A program made the translations under genes and the position numbers. A stretch of DNA of 64,000 bases from Methylobacterium sp. WL1 (GTDB lineage: Bacteria; Pseudomonadota; Alphaproteobacteria; Rhizobiales; Beijerinckiaceae), in NCBI RefSeq assembly GCF_008000895.1, contig NZ_CP042823.1, forward strand, positions 496,001 through 560,000, read 5' to 3'. This document shows, in pieces, positions 26,076 to 34,402 of the stretch. The notes under the pieces were generated by a model. It made no database searches, had not been told where the DNA came from, and saw nothing but the letters and a program-made list of their open reading frames with translations. Every line of letters begins with the position of its first letter. Position 1 is the first letter of the stretch.

Positions 26076-26353
26076 GTCCCAGGCCGAATCCGCGCTTCAT
26101 GACGAAGGCGCATCCGCTCGGCCATGCCCTCCGACGAGATGGCGCGCTCGGGATGCGCTCTCATCGCGTCGTAGGTCGCAACCACTTCCTCGCGCAGCCA
26201 GCGCTCGACGGCGGCGTCACGCTCCTGAAGGGCACGCAATCCGGCCCGCACCACCTCGCTGGCGCTCGCAAACGCACCGGTCTTGACCTGTGCATCGATG
26301 AACGCGGCCTGCTCGGCAGGAAGGCTGAAGGTTCGCTTCTCGGACGCAGCCAT
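26072..26353 (-). CDS. parD: ParD-type antitoxin (CopG/ribbon-helix-helix)
   Basis: A 93-residue antitoxin. The ribbon-helix-helix DNA-binding part is at about residues 4-50 (KRTFSLPAEQAAFIDAQV, then FASASEVVRAGLRAL), and the C-terminal arm (RWLREEVVATYDAMR onward) should wrap the toxin. The start MAASEKRTF at 26353 is supported by the family N-terminus; the in-frame start at 26404 would run across the operator. It represses its own promoter in related systems; a matching palindrome sits 20 bases upstream. Confidence 0.88.
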   Translation of the reverse strand: MAASEKRTFSLPAEQAAFIDAQVKTGAFASASEVVRAGLRALQERDAAVERWLREEVVATYDAMRAHPERAISSEGMAERMRLRHEARIRPGT

Positions 26354-26372
26354 GCGGATTCTCGCGTCGATG

Positions 26373-26391
26373 GGTATGAAAGTATCATACC
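26373..26391 (-). promoter_or_regulatory. Palindromic operator over the parDE promoter
   Basis: Perfect inverted repeat ggtatga-aagta-tcatacc. On the minus strand it contains the -10-like hexamer TATGAT, and a -35-like TTGCGG lies 16 bases further upstream. Binding of the ribbon-helix-helix antitoxin here would block transcription. The local AT content stands out against the GC-rich surroundings. Confidence 0.65.
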
Positions 26392-26499
26392 ATTTTCGGG
26401 ACACGCCGCAACCTCTGAAGCGTCTTCAGCTGGTCGTGCCGGAGACGCCTATCCACGCGATGTCGGGCTGAGCGCCGGTCGCGGCAACGCGTCGGATCC

Positions 26500-27972
26500 C
26501 TATTCCACGGCCAGTTCGCGCGGCGCGTCCGAGATCGTGATCCGCGGCACGAACAGCGCCAGCACCAGGGTCAGCAGAGCCACCGCGAAGACCGTCCAGA
26601 ACGTGCCGTGGAGGGCATGCTGGAGTCCGTGCCGGATGACGTCGCCGCCGGCGCCAAGGCTGCCCGGATCCTCCAGGAGGCTCCGGAGCTGGCCGGAATC
26701 GACCGGTGAGCCGTCTGCCGGATGGGCCAGCCGGTAGTTCAGCACCGCGCCGAGCGCCGTGGCACCCAGGGTCGAGCCGAGGTTGCGCGCGAAGATGTTC
26801 GACGCGGTGGCGGCGCCGCGCTGCGCCCAGGCCACGCTGTCCTGGATGATCACGATGGCGGCGGTGGACAGGAAGCCCATGCCGAGCCCCATCACGATCG
26901 AGCCGCAGGCGGCCACGATCGGCGAGGACTCCGAACCCAGGGCGACGAACGCGGTGGCGCCCAGCGGCAGCAGCGTCGCGCCGACCAGCAGCGTCGGGCG
27001 CAGGCCGAAGCGCACGAAGTTGCGGGCCGCCGTGGTGGCCCCGATCGGCCAGCCGAGCACCATCAGCGTGAGGGTCAATCCGGCGATCAGGGGCGACTGC
27101 CGAAGGACGCCCTGGACGTACATCGGCAGGAACGCGGTGAGCCCGATCACGGTCATGCCGGAGAGCAGCGTCGCGGCGTTGGTGGTCGCGATCGGGCGCT
27201 GCATCCACAGGCGGACATCGAGCATCGGGTCGGCGGCGCGGCGCTCCTGGAGCACGAACAGGATGGCCGCCACCGCAAAGCCGAGTGCCGGCCACAGGGC
27301 CGCCGAAGCCGACGTGCCGGCCTCCGTCAGCGCCATCATCAGCGCGGCGATGGCCGCGGTGAACAGGGCGGCACCCAACGCGTCGATCGGCCGGCTGCGC
27401 CGCTCGACGCTTTCCCGCAGGTAGACCAAGAACAGGCTCGCCGCGACGAGCCCCACGGGCAGGTTGATCCAGAAGATCCACGGCCAGCTCAGATGGCCGA
27501 TGATCAAGCCGCCGACCAGGGGGCCCGCCACCGACGAGATGCCCCACACGCTCGCGAGATAACCCTGGACCTTGCCGCGTTCCCGGGCCGGATAGAGATC
27601 GCCGATGACCGTCAGGCTCACCGGCTGGATCGCGCCGGCCCCGACGCCCTGGACGAGGCGGAACAGGATCAGCGACGGCATCGACCAGGCGAGCCCGCAC
27701 AGCAGCGAGCCGGCCAGGAACACGGCGATGCCGAACAGCAGGACCGGGCGGCGCCCGTAAAGATCGGACAGCTTGCCGAACACCACCGTGGTGGCGGTCT
27801 GGGTCAGCAGGAACGAGCCGAACACCCAGGCATACAGATGGAGGTCGCCAAGCTGGCCGGCGATCTGCGGCATCGCGGTCGAGACGATGGTCGCCTCGAT
27901 GGCGATCATGAACATCGCCGCCATCACCGCGGCGAGGACCAGCGGGCGGCGCGTCTCGGAAGGACTGGGCAT
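26500..27972 (-). CDS. MFS transporter, DHA2 (EmrB/QacA) drug-efflux family
   Basis: A 490-residue inner-membrane proton antiporter with about 14 predicted helices. Family signatures are the N-terminal MIAIEATIVSTAMPQIAGQL (motif D1), GKLSDLYGRRPVLL (motif A) and the RLVQGVGAGAIQPVSLTVIG block (motif B). The last loop region carries an insertion before the final helix as is usual in the 14-helix group. The drug or solute is unknown. No TetR/MarR regulator lies beside it. It lies downstream of, and in the same direction as, the second MFS gene at 28070. Confidence 0.9.
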   Translation of the reverse strand: MPSPSETRRPLVLAAVMAAMFMIAIEATIVSTAMPQIAGQLGDLHLYAWVFGSFLLTQTATTVVFGKLSDLYGRRPVLLFGIAVFLAGSLLCGLAWSMPSLILFRLVQGVGAGAIQPVSLTVIGDLYPARERGKVQGYLASVWGISSVAGPLVGGLIIGHLSWPWIFWINLPVGLVAASLFLVYLRESVERRSRPIDALGAALFTAAIAALMMALTEAGTSASAALWPALGFAVAAILFVLQERRAADPMLDVRLWMQRPIATTNAATLLSGMTVIGLTAFLPMYVQGVLRQSPLIAGLTLTLMVLGWPIGATTAARNFVRFGLRPTLLVGATLLPLGATAFVALGSESSPIVAACGSIVMGLGMGFLSTAAIVIIQDSVAWAQRGAATASNIFARNLGSTLGATALGAVLNYRLAHPADGSPVDSGQLRSLLEDPGSLGAGGDVIRHGLQHALHGTFWTVFAVALLTLVLALFVPRITISDAPRELAVE

Positions 27973-28020
27973 GGGCGCGGTCTAGGCCCGGCTCCGGCCG
28001 AGACCTAGCGCCGAAGACGG

Positions 28021-28057
28021 GCTCCCGCACGGCCCCGCTTCCGGGCCGTGCGGGAGC
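28021..28057 (-). terminator. Hairpin after the MHS-family transporter gene
   Basis: A perfect 15-bp inverted repeat (gctcccgcacggccc and complement, 7-base loop) lies 12 bases past the stop of the minus-strand transporter gene at 28070. No T run follows, so termination may be only partial. Confidence 0.6.
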
Positions 28058-28069
28058 GCACATCCGCGG

Positions 28070-29371
28070 CTACGCTTCCACGTCCGCGTCCAGGTCCCGG
28101 CCGCGGGTCTCGGGCAGCAGGAAGGCCGCGATCGTCCCGACCAAGCTGAAGGCCGCCAGGTAATAGGCCGGGGCGAGCCGGTCGCCGGTGGCGGCGATCA
28201 GCCAGTTGATCACGTAGTTGGTGCTGCCGCCGAAGACCGAGACCGAGAGCGCGTAAACGATCGACAGCCCGGCGCTGCGCACCGCCCGCGGCAGCGCCTC
28301 CGGAATCCCGACGATCACCGCCGCGGCGTTGATGGAGGAGAGGGCCGAGAGCAGGAAGGTCACGGCGTAGACGCTCATGGCGCTCGGGGATCGCACCACC
28401 CAGGCGAAGGCCGGGACCGCCAGGATCAGGATGAGCGCCCGCGGCCAGATCATCACCGGGCGCCGTCCGACCCGGTCCGCCAGCCAGCCGCCCAGCAGCG
28501 GGAAGATCACCGAGGCGAGACCCAGCGCGATCGGCACCGCGGTCGCGGCGGTCTCGCTCAGGCCCAGGGTCGCGCCGGCATAGACCGGCATGTTGGTGCC
28601 GACGGCGTTCGACACCGTGGAGGCAGCGATGACCAGGAAGGTCAGGCCCAGCAGGCGGCCGTGCTCGCGCAGGAGACGCCCGACCACCGCGAGGGTCGAG
28701 GGGGCAGCGTGGGGATCCTCCTCGGCGCCGGCGGTCTCGGGCAGGTGGCTGCGGATCACCAAGCCGACCGGAACGACGCAGAAACCGAGCGCGAACATCA
28801 GCCGCCAGCCCCAGGCCGACATCGCCTGATCGCCGACCACGAGGGCCAGGATGGTCGCGATGATGCCGGCGAACAGGGCCGCGCAGCCCTGGCTGGCGAT
28901 CTGCCAGCTGGTCACGAAACCTCGCTTGGCCGGCGGCGCCGCCTCGAGCAAGTAGGCGGTGGACGGGCCGACCTCGCCGCCGAGCGCGAGGCCCTGGATG
29001 AGACGGCCCGCGATGACGATCACCTGTGCCCAGCCGCCGATGGCCGCGTAGGACGGGCATGCGGCCAGCATCAGCATGCCGAGCGCCATCAGCGCGATGG
29101 TGATCAGCATCGCCGGCTTTCGCCCGGCCCGATCCGCGAAGGCGCCGATCAGCACGCCGCCGATCGGCCGCATCACGTAGCCGATGCCGAACAGGGCGAG
29201 CGACGCCAGCAGGCTGTGCGTCGGGTCGGTGGCCGGAAAGAACGCTTCGCCGATCGGTTTCGCGAAGAACGCGTAGACCGTGAAATCGTAGAATTCGAGG
29301 GCGTTGCCGAGCACCACGGCCCCGACCGCCTTGCGATCGAGGGCGGCGTGTACCTGCGTCGTGGCATCCAT
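28070..29371 (-). CDS. MFS transporter, metabolite:H+ symporter (MHS/ProP-like) family
   Basis: A 433-residue transporter with 12 helices. Typical MHS features are the start LGNALEFYDFTVYAFFAKPI, the GYVMRPIGGVLIGAFADRAG motif and RLIQGLALGGEVGPSTAYLL. Members import organic acids, osmolytes or amino-acid-like compounds with protons. The substrate is not set by sequence. The start overlaps the stop of the ribosome-modulation-factor-like gene by one base, so they are co-translated. Confidence 0.9.
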   Translation of the reverse strand: MDATTQVHAALDRKAVGAVVLGNALEFYDFTVYAFFAKPIGEAFFPATDPTHSLLASLALFGIGYVMRPIGGVLIGAFADRAGRKPAMLITIALMALGMLMLAACPSYAAIGGWAQVIVIAGRLIQGLALGGEVGPSTAYLLEAAPPAKRGFVTSWQIASQGCAALFAGIIATILALVVGDQAMSAWGWRLMFALGFCVVPVGLVIRSHLPETAGAEEDPHAAPSTLAVVGRLLREHGRLLGLTFLVIAASTVSNAVGTNMPVYAGATLGLSETAATAVPIALGLASVIFPLLGGWLADRVGRRPVMIWPRALILILAVPAFAWVVRSPSAMSVYAVTFLLSALSSINAAAVIVGIPEALPRAVRSAGLSIVYALSVSVFGGSTNYVINWLIAATGDRLAPAYYLAAFSLVGTIAAFLLPETRGRDLDADVEA

Positions 29372-29580
29372 CAGCGAGTCGGCTCCCCGGCCGGCGGATG
29401 CTTTGCGATTCCCCCCGTCACCGGCTCGGCGCCATCGGAGACGGCTTCGTCGTAGCCCGCAAGCCACCGGTCCCGGGCTTCGGTGCCTTCGGCATAGGGG
29501 CAGGCCTCGCGGGCCAGACCCTTTCCGGGCGCGGCCTTGCCGAGCGCATGCGTGTCGAGGTCGTTCGGTGGCGAATCCAT
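29371..29580 (-). CDS. rmf: Ribosome modulation factor-like protein
   Basis: A 69-residue protein with the RMF core GKGLAREACPYAEGTEARDR then WLAGYDEA, matching the E. coli RMF pattern of a basic helix, CPY, a short loop and W-L-x-G-W/Y-x-x-A. RMF dimerises 70S ribosomes into inactive particles when growth stops. Here the core is flanked by short acidic/Pro-rich ends, so the protein may have another partner. It is unusual in overlapping the gene of a metabolite transporter downstream. Confidence 0.7.
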   Translation of the reverse strand: MDSPPNDLDTHALGKAAPGKGLAREACPYAEGTEARDRWLAGYDEAVSDGAEPVTGGIAKHPPAGEPTR

Positions 29581-29638
29581 TCGGGCGGCGCTCCTCGTGT
29601 GGCGGCCGCCGCGATGTAGGGCGCGCGGGGCGGGGCGC

Positions 29639-29896
29639 TCAATGCAGGGTCGGATCCGCGTCCGGCGGCAGCGATACGACCTCGCTGAACGGGAATTCCA
29701 GAACGACGTCGCCGGCTTCGTCGGTGACCACCAGGCAGGCGGTCAGGAGCCTGGCCTGATCCCGGGCCTCGGCCAGGGCCGCACGGATCGTGTCCTGGGC
29801 CTTCTCCCAGGCCTGATCCGGATCGCGCAGAGCGACGCCGGTCGCATCGGTGATCACGTCGTCGCCGATCTGCGTGTGGAAGAAGTAGCGCGGCAT
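29639..29896 (-). CDS. DUF6894 family protein
   Basis: An 85-residue protein starting MPRYFFHTQIGDDVITDATG. That start, a D-P-D-x-A helix in the middle and a C-terminal VTDEAGDVVLEFPFSEVV match the DUF6894 family, which is highly multiplied in Methylobacterium and Bradyrhizobium. The function is unknown to me. ATG 29896 is used because the motif MPRYFFH always begins the family; a longer in-frame start lies upstream. Confidence 0.85.
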   Translation of the reverse strand: MPRYFFHTQIGDDVITDATGVALRDPDQAWEKAQDTIRAALAEARDQARLLTACLVVTDEAGDVVLEFPFSEVVSLPPDADPTLH

Positions 29897-29980
29897 GGCC
29901 TTCAACCCCGGGTGTCGACCGCCCCCGCGGGGCGGCAGGCACCAGATGGGGATCGAGGCGGCCGCAATCAGCAACCGGAC

Positions 29981-30244
29981 TCAGCCGTTGGCGGCGCTCC
30001 GCGCCGGAGCGGCGGCGACCGGTCGGAGGGTGTGCACGGTGGCGGAGGCGCCCCCCGTGCGGTGGAGCTTCTCCATGGCCATCAGCGGCCGCAATTCGGG
30101 CTCCGCGAAGTCCATCAGTCGGGCGTTGCGCCAGCGCGGCTTTCCGGCGCCACGACCGAACCAGCGCGGCCGCACCTCCTCGACCAGCAGGACGAGTCGC
30201 CCCGTCCAAGATTTGCGGAACCAGAATCGCCCCGTCAGAGACAT
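29981..30244 (-). CDS. Hypothetical small basic protein
   Basis: An 87-residue protein with an Arg/Trp-rich first half (MSLTGRFWFRKSWTGRLVLL, then RPRWFGRG) and a less ordered Ala-rich end. It is not recognised. The composition and the well-kept frame support coding, and the Trp/Arg pattern suggests binding to membrane lipid or nucleic acid. It lies 84 bases upstream of the DUF6894 gene in the same direction, so the two may share a transcript. Confidence 0.55.
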   Translation of the reverse strand: MSLTGRFWFRKSWTGRLVLLVEEVRPRWFGRGAGKPRWRNARLMDFAEPELRPLMAMEKLHRTGGASATVHTLRPVAAAPARSAANG

Positions 30245-30409
30245 CGTCCGATCCTTGTCGACAGTCCCGCCCGGTACGATGGGCCGGGATCACGGCGCCC
30301 CGCTCTCGCGTCGCCCAATACCCGACTTGGCCGCGGACTTACCAGTCTTCGAAGCCGAACAATTGCGAGTCGTTCGATATCCACAGGCCACCACCCGGCA
30401 GTTCGGCGC

Positions 30410-30679
30410 TCAGCGCATGACGTGACGCACGACCAGGCCGAGGACGAGGAGCCGGACCAGCCCCGAGGTCACGTAGACGAAGCCGCGTAGGAGCGCGGAT
30501 TCCAGCGCATGGTGCGCCGAGACCTGCCCAGGTCCGTCGGCGCGAGACTCCGCGGATGACCGCGCCGCGCCGCGCACACCGCCGGGAGGGGCAGCGAGAA
30601 TGCGGGTCAGGCTGTCCGGCAGTGGTCTGTGGTGGGTCGTCACGGATCGGAAGGATAGGCGCCGCCGGGCTCGCGTCAC
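30410..30679 (-). CDS. Hypothetical protein with one C-terminal membrane helix
   Basis: An open frame of 89 residues with a GTG start. The first 60 residues are Arg/Ser/Ala-rich and disordered-looking; residues about 64-85 (LRGFVYVTSGLVRLLVLGLV) form a single membrane helix. A tail-anchored membrane protein is possible. The start is uncertain and may be further downstream. Confidence 0.45.
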   Translation of the reverse strand: MTRARRRLSFRSVTTHHRPLPDSLTRILAAPPGGVRGAARSSAESRADGPGQVSAHHALESALLRGFVYVTSGLVRLLVLGLVVRHVMR

Positions 30680-30779
30680 AAGACACCTCTACTGAGGAAG
30701 CCGGCGCGGGTGAATCGTCGGCCTGCCCGTGATAGAGAGCGCCGACCCCTGCGGGACGGCCCGCCCTCGGCGTGCGATC

Positions 30780-31796
30780 ATGTCCCTGCCCCCTGTCCTG
30801 ATCACGGGCGTCGCCGGCTTCATCGGCAACGCACTCGCGCTGCGTTTCCTGGAGGCTGGCCGGCAGGTCGTGGGCCTCGATAACGTCAACGCTTATTACG
30901 ATGTCGGCCTGAAGGAGGCGCGGCTCCGGCGCCTCGATCCGTTCCCGGGCTACAGCTTCGCGCGCCTCGACCTGACCGACACGGCCGGCCTCGATGCGCT
31001 GTTCGTCCGGCACGGCTTTCGAACCGTCGTCCACCTCGCCGCGCAGGCCGGCGTGCGCTACTCGCTGACGAACCCGCAGGCTTACGCGGCAAGCAACCTC
31101 GTCGGCTTCCTCAATATCCTCGAGGCCTGCCGCCACGGCGGCGTCGAGCACCTGCTCTACGCGTCATCGAGCTCGGTCTACGGGGCGGTCACGACGATGC
31201 CGTTCTCGATCCACCAGAACGTCGACCATCCGGTGAGCCTCTACGCGGCCACCAAGAAGGCCAACGAGCTGATGGCCCACAGCTACAGCCACCTCTACCG
31301 GCTGCCGACCACCGGCCTGCGCTTCTTCACCGTGTACGGACCCTGGGGCCGACCGGACATGGCGATGTCCCTGTTCGCCCGCGCGATCCTGGCCGGGGAA
31401 CCGATCCAGGTGTTCAACGAGGGCCGGATGCGGCGCGACTTCACCTATATCGACGACATCGTCGAGGGGATCGTCGCCCTGGCCGAAAGACCGGCCGCGG
31501 CCAACCCGGACTGGAGCGGAGCGGATCCGGATCCGGGCACCAGCACGGCGCCGTATCGGATCTACAACATCGGCAACAACGAGCCGGTGGAGCTGATGCA
31601 GATGATCGCGCTTCTCGAGGAGGCGCTCGGACGCAAGGCCGAGACGATCCTGCTGCCGATGCAGCCCGGCGACGTGCCGGCCACCTTCGCGGATATCGAC
31701 GACCTCGCCCGCGACACCGGCTTCCGGCCGGCGACACCGCTGAATCTCGGCATCGCGCGTTTCGCCGCCTGGTATCGCGGTTTCTACGGACTTTGA
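30780..31796 (+). CDS. NAD-dependent sugar-nucleotide epimerase (UDP-glucuronate 4-epimerase type)
   Basis: A 338-residue extended short-chain dehydrogenase that most likely makes UDP-galacturonate from UDP-glucuronate for capsule or LPS. It shows the Rossmann motif GVAGFIGNALALRFLEAG, the LDNVNAYYDVGLKEARL block specific to the UDP-GlcA 4-epimerase group, active-site YAATKKAN (Tyr/Lys pair) and the GLRFFTVYGPWGRPDMA strand. ATG 30780 is the conserved start; an in-frame start at 30729 adds a non-conserved tail. Confidence 0.9.
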   Translation: MSLPPVLITGVAGFIGNALALRFLEAGRQVVGLDNVNAYYDVGLKEARLRRLDPFPGYSFARLDLTDTAGLDALFVRHGFRTVVHLAAQAGVRYSLTNPQAYAASNLVGFLNILEACRHGGVEHLLYASSSSVYGAVTTMPFSIHQNVDHPVSLYAATKKANELMAHSYSHLYRLPTTGLRFFTVYGPWGRPDMAMSLFARAILAGEPIQVFNEGRMRRDFTYIDDIVEGIVALAERPAAANPDWSGADPDPGTSTAPYRIYNIGNNEPVELMQMIALLEEALGRKAETILLPMQPGDVPATFADIDDLARDTGFRPATPLNLGIARFAAWYRGFYGL

Positions 31797-31812
31797 GCGG
31801 GGAGACTGCGGC

Positions 31813-32034
31813 TCAGCGACGACGTTCCAAAGGTCGATGCGGTCGTCCCGTGTCGCGTCGCCGGTAGCCGAGCAAGGCCGCGATCCCCACGAAGGCAGCC
31901 AGCGCCGTCCACATGCCGCCCTCGCCGAGCTTGCCCACCGCGACCGACAAGCGATCCGGCTCGTCGACGAGCGCGATCACGATTCCGACAAGACCGCAGA
32001 GCGTCACAAAGATCGCTAGGACGCGGAAGGTCAT
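31813..32034 (-). CDS. Small two-helix membrane protein
   Basis: A 73-residue protein with two membrane segments (FRVLAIFVTLCGLVGIVIAL and WTALAAFVGIAALLGY) and a basic C-terminal tail (RRRDTGRPHRPLERRR), so both ends probably lie inside the cell. The function is unknown. ATG 32034 is chosen because the first membrane segment begins there. It lies tail to tail with the epimerase gene. Confidence 0.65.
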   Translation of the reverse strand: MTFRVLAIFVTLCGLVGIVIALVDEPDRLSVAVGKLGEGGMWTALAAFVGIAALLGYRRRDTGRPHRPLERRR

Positions 32035-32339
32035 CGTGGGCACTCCCGGCGCCGCGAAGGACGCGAGGCGACAGCCTTGTCTATGACTTCGCCCGAGCGG
32101 AGCGCAACCGCCCAGCCGACACCGGGCGCTGTCGCCCCATCCCGATCCAGCTTCCATCGGCCGCAGGCCGCCGAGGGCGGGCCCCGCCGTTGAAGGTTTG
32201 GTCGCCAGCGCATGCGGCGGGACGACGACCTCGCGAGGCTAGGCCGTTGCACCATCTGCGTGTAATCATTTAGAGCTGTTCCAGGCAGGAAAGCTCTGCT
32301 TTAAACGCTGCCGCGACAGCGGCCAAAAGGAGGAAATCC
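32035..32339. other. Intergenic region before the cytochrome c gene
   Basis: No gene seen. The right end carries the cytochrome c promoter and leader: an AT-rich section at 32260-32315 and a strong ribosome site aaaaggaggaaatcc ending at the ATG. A small inverted repeat (cgctg/cagcg) lies just before the ribosome site at about 32308-32323. Confidence 0.4.
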
Positions 32340-32705
32340 ATGCGTTCACTCATTCTCGGCGCCGTTCTCGCTGCCTTGCTCCCGTTCTCCGCGCAGGCCC
32401 AGGAGGCCGGTGACGCGGCTGCCGGCGAGAAGGCGTTCGCCCCGTGCAAGGCCTGCCACAACTTTCAGAAGAACGGCGTCGGTCCGGACCTGAAGGGCGT
32501 CGTCGGGCGCAAGGCCGGCACCTACGAGGGCTACAACTACTCCGCCGCGCTGAAGAATTCCGGCATCACCTGGGACGAGGCCAACCTTCACGAGTGGCTG
32601 AAGAACCCGAAGACCAAGGTGCCCGGCACCAAGATGATCTTCCAGGGCTACCCCGACGACAAGAAGATCAACGACGTGATCGCCTACCTCAAGACGCAGT
32701 CCTGA
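32340..32705 (+). CDS. Class I cytochrome c (c2/c550 type)
   Basis: A periplasmic single-heme electron carrier of 121 residues. It has a Sec signal peptide at 1-20 (cleavage after AQA), a heme-binding C36-x2-C39-H40 (CKACH) and the axial ligand M99 in GTKMIFQGY. The blocks GVGPDLKGVVGRKAG and a short final helix DVIAYLKTQ are typical of small mitochondrial-like cytochromes c. It probably shuttles electrons between the bc1 complex and an oxidase or a dehydrogenase. A strong ribosome site precedes it. Confidence 0.95.
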   Translation: MRSLILGAVLAALLPFSAQAQEAGDAAAGEKAFAPCKACHNFQKNGVGPDLKGVVGRKAGTYEGYNYSAALKNSGITWDEANLHEWLKNPKTKVPGTKMIFQGYPDDKKINDVIAYLKTQS

Positions 32706-32735
32706 GCCCTCGCTCCAAGGTCTGACCTCCAAACG

Positions 32736-32767
32736 AAGGCATCCGCGCAGCCGCGCGGGTGCCTTCC
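32736..32767 (+). terminator. Terminator-like hairpin between cytochrome c and OhrR genes
   Basis: A 14-bp stem (gaaggcatccgcgc with its complement, one wobble pair, 4-base loop) lies 30 bases after the cytochrome c stop and 47 bases before the end of the convergent regulator gene. It lacks a T run but is well placed to separate the two transcripts. Confidence 0.65.
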
Positions 32768-32814
32768 GTCGTTCAGGACCGCCCGATGAGCGGATCGAGG
32801 CTCGAGACGGCGTG

Positions 32815-33336
32815 CTATTCCGGGATCAGCCCGGCTTGAAGCCCGAGCCGCAGGGTCACCAGATCGTTCAGCAGATCCTTCCGGCCCTGCACGTTCAGGC
32901 CGGTCCTGTCGCCCGCCTCGTCGGGGAGGCAGGCAAGCACGTCGCGCAGCTTGGCTCCGGCGGGCGTGAGGAAGATGCTGACCTGCCGCTCGTCGGCCCG
33001 GTCGCGAGCGCGCCGCACGCGACCGGAGGCTTCCAGGCGCTTGAGCAACGGCGTCAGGGTCCCGGAATCGAGGAACAGGCGGTTGCCGATCTCCTTGACC
33101 GACAGGCCGTCCTCTTCCCACAGGACCAGCAGGACGAGATATTGCGGGTATGTCAGCTCGTGCTGGCCGAGGAGGTTGCGATAGGCACGGCCGAAGGCGT
33201 GCGCGGCGGCGTAGACCGCGAAGCACAATTGGTTGTCGAGACGCTGCCGGTCCCGCTGCGATAGCTGGTCGACGGACGCCTGACCCGCCTCGGTGGTTGG
33301 CGCAGCGCCGCTCTGCGGAGCAGTCGGGCCTGACAT
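32815..33336 (-). CDS. MarR family regulator, OhrR-like organic peroxide sensor
   Basis: A 173-residue winged-helix repressor. The N-terminal block [16 protein letters not shown] places C38 at the peroxide-sensing cysteine of OhrR. It is followed by [20 protein letters not shown] and the recognition helix [12 protein letters not shown]. OhrR releases ohr peroxidase genes when Cys is oxidised. No ohr gene is in the window, so the target must lie elsewhere, or the protein controls only itself. The first 25 residues are a disordered extension longer than usual. Confidence 0.85.
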   Translation of the reverse strand: MSGPTAPQSGAAPTTEAGQASVDQLSQRDRQRLDNQLCFAVYAAAHAFGRAYRNLLGQHELTYPQYLVLLVLWEEDGLSVKEIGNRLFLDSGTLTPLLKRLEASGRVRRARDRADERQVSIFLTPAGAKLRDVLACLPDEAGDRTGLNVQGRKDLLNDLVTLRLGLQAGLIPE

Positions 33337-33460
33337 GAGGTGGACTCTCTCTGGTAAAGGCGGCCTATCGTACCGGTATGCCGAAGGGCACTCTTAGTCA
33401 GTTCGTCAAACCTGTACAATTCTCGTGGACCGCGGACGTGCCACAGATCCTCTGCGACGT

Positions 33461-34402
33461 TCAGCCATCCATCAACGGGTGCAGATCTCGTACCATCGCT
33501 TTCAGGCGTTCATCGAGGACGTGCGTGTAGATCTGCGTCGTCGAGATATCGGCGTGGCCGAGCAACTCCTGAACGATGCGTAGGTCGGCCCCGTTCTGCA
33601 GCAGATGACTGGCGAAGGCGTGGCGCAGGACGTGCGGGCTGACGCGGTCGGGGCGCAAGCCCGCGGCCAGCGCGACGGCCTTGAGGTCGCGGGCGAAGGC
33701 CTGCCGGGTGAGGTGGCCGCTGTCGCTGTCGGCGGGAAACAGCCAGGGGGACTCCTCCGGCACCGCAGCGAGGTGGGCGGTCATCGCGGCCCTGGACGCC
33801 TCCGTCAGCGGGACGAGCCGTTCTCGGCCGCCCTTGCCCTTGATGAACAGGTAGCGCTCACGGGTGGCGCCCGCGGTGCGCGGGAGGGCGACGAGTTCCG
33901 AGACGCGCAGGCCCGTCGCGTAGAGAAGCTCGAGCAGGCAGACCATCCGGCGGGCCCGGCGCGCCGGACTGGGCTGCTCGTCGGCGGATGCCGCCGCGTG
34001 GGCGGTGGCAAGAAGCCCGTCCACCTCGGCGATCGACAGCACTTTCGGGAGCGTGCGGCCCCGGCGCGGTCCCGAGACCGCGACGCTCGGATCGGCTTCG
34101 GCGTATCCCTCGGCGTAGAGAAACTTGTGGAAGCCGCGCACGCACGACAGGCGCCGCGCCGCCGACGACGCCATCAACCCCCGTGTCTCCAGGTCGGCGA
34201 CGAAGGCCCGGAGGCTGTGGGTGTCGGCCTCTTCGAGCGGGATGCCCGCGCGCTTGAGATAGGCGAGGTAATCGTCGAGGTCGCGCCTGTAGGCGGCCAG
34301 CGTGTTGGCGCCGGCACCGCGCTCGGCGGCCAGCATGTCGAGATAGGCGGCGACCTCCGGGGACGGGGGCGGAGCCGCGCCGCCGGCGACGGCCGCGCTC
34401 AA
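33461..34402 (-). CDS. xerD: Tyrosine recombinase XerD
   Basis: Site-specific recombinase that resolves chromosome dimers at dif with XerC. It has 313 residues. An N-terminal SAM-like domain at about 15-105 (VAAYLDMLAAERGAGANTLA) is followed by the catalytic domain with the Arg in LYATGLRVSELVAL, the H-x-x-R box in HVLRHAFASHLL, a His in LLGHADISTTQIY and the Tyr nucleophile in that same motif. No ATG or GTG fits the normal length. TTG 34402, which overlaps the stop of the small membrane protein gene (TTGA), gives MSAAVAGGAAPPPSPEV, and I use it. Confidence 0.9.
   Translation of the reverse strand: MSAAVAGGAAPPPSPEVAAYLDMLAAERGAGANTLAAYRRDLDDYLAYLKRAGIPLEEADTHSLRAFVADLETRGLMASSAARRLSCVRGFHKFLYAEGYAEADPSVAVSGPRRGRTLPKVLSIAEVDGLLATAHAAASADEQPSPARRARRMVCLLELLYATGLRVSELVALPRTAGATRERYLFIKGKGGRERLVPLTEASRAAMTAHLAAVPEESPWLFPADSDSGHLTRQAFARDLKAVALAAGLRPDRVSPHVLRHAFASHLLQNGADLRIVQELLGHADISTTQIYTHVLDERLKAMVRDLHPLMDG

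Noticed and set aside
32269..32285. A possible Irr box upstream of the cytochrome c gene (TTTAGAG-CTG-TTCCAGG)
   Set aside because: Only about 10 of 14 conserved positions fit, and the two halves are not complementary enough; I do not list it as a site.
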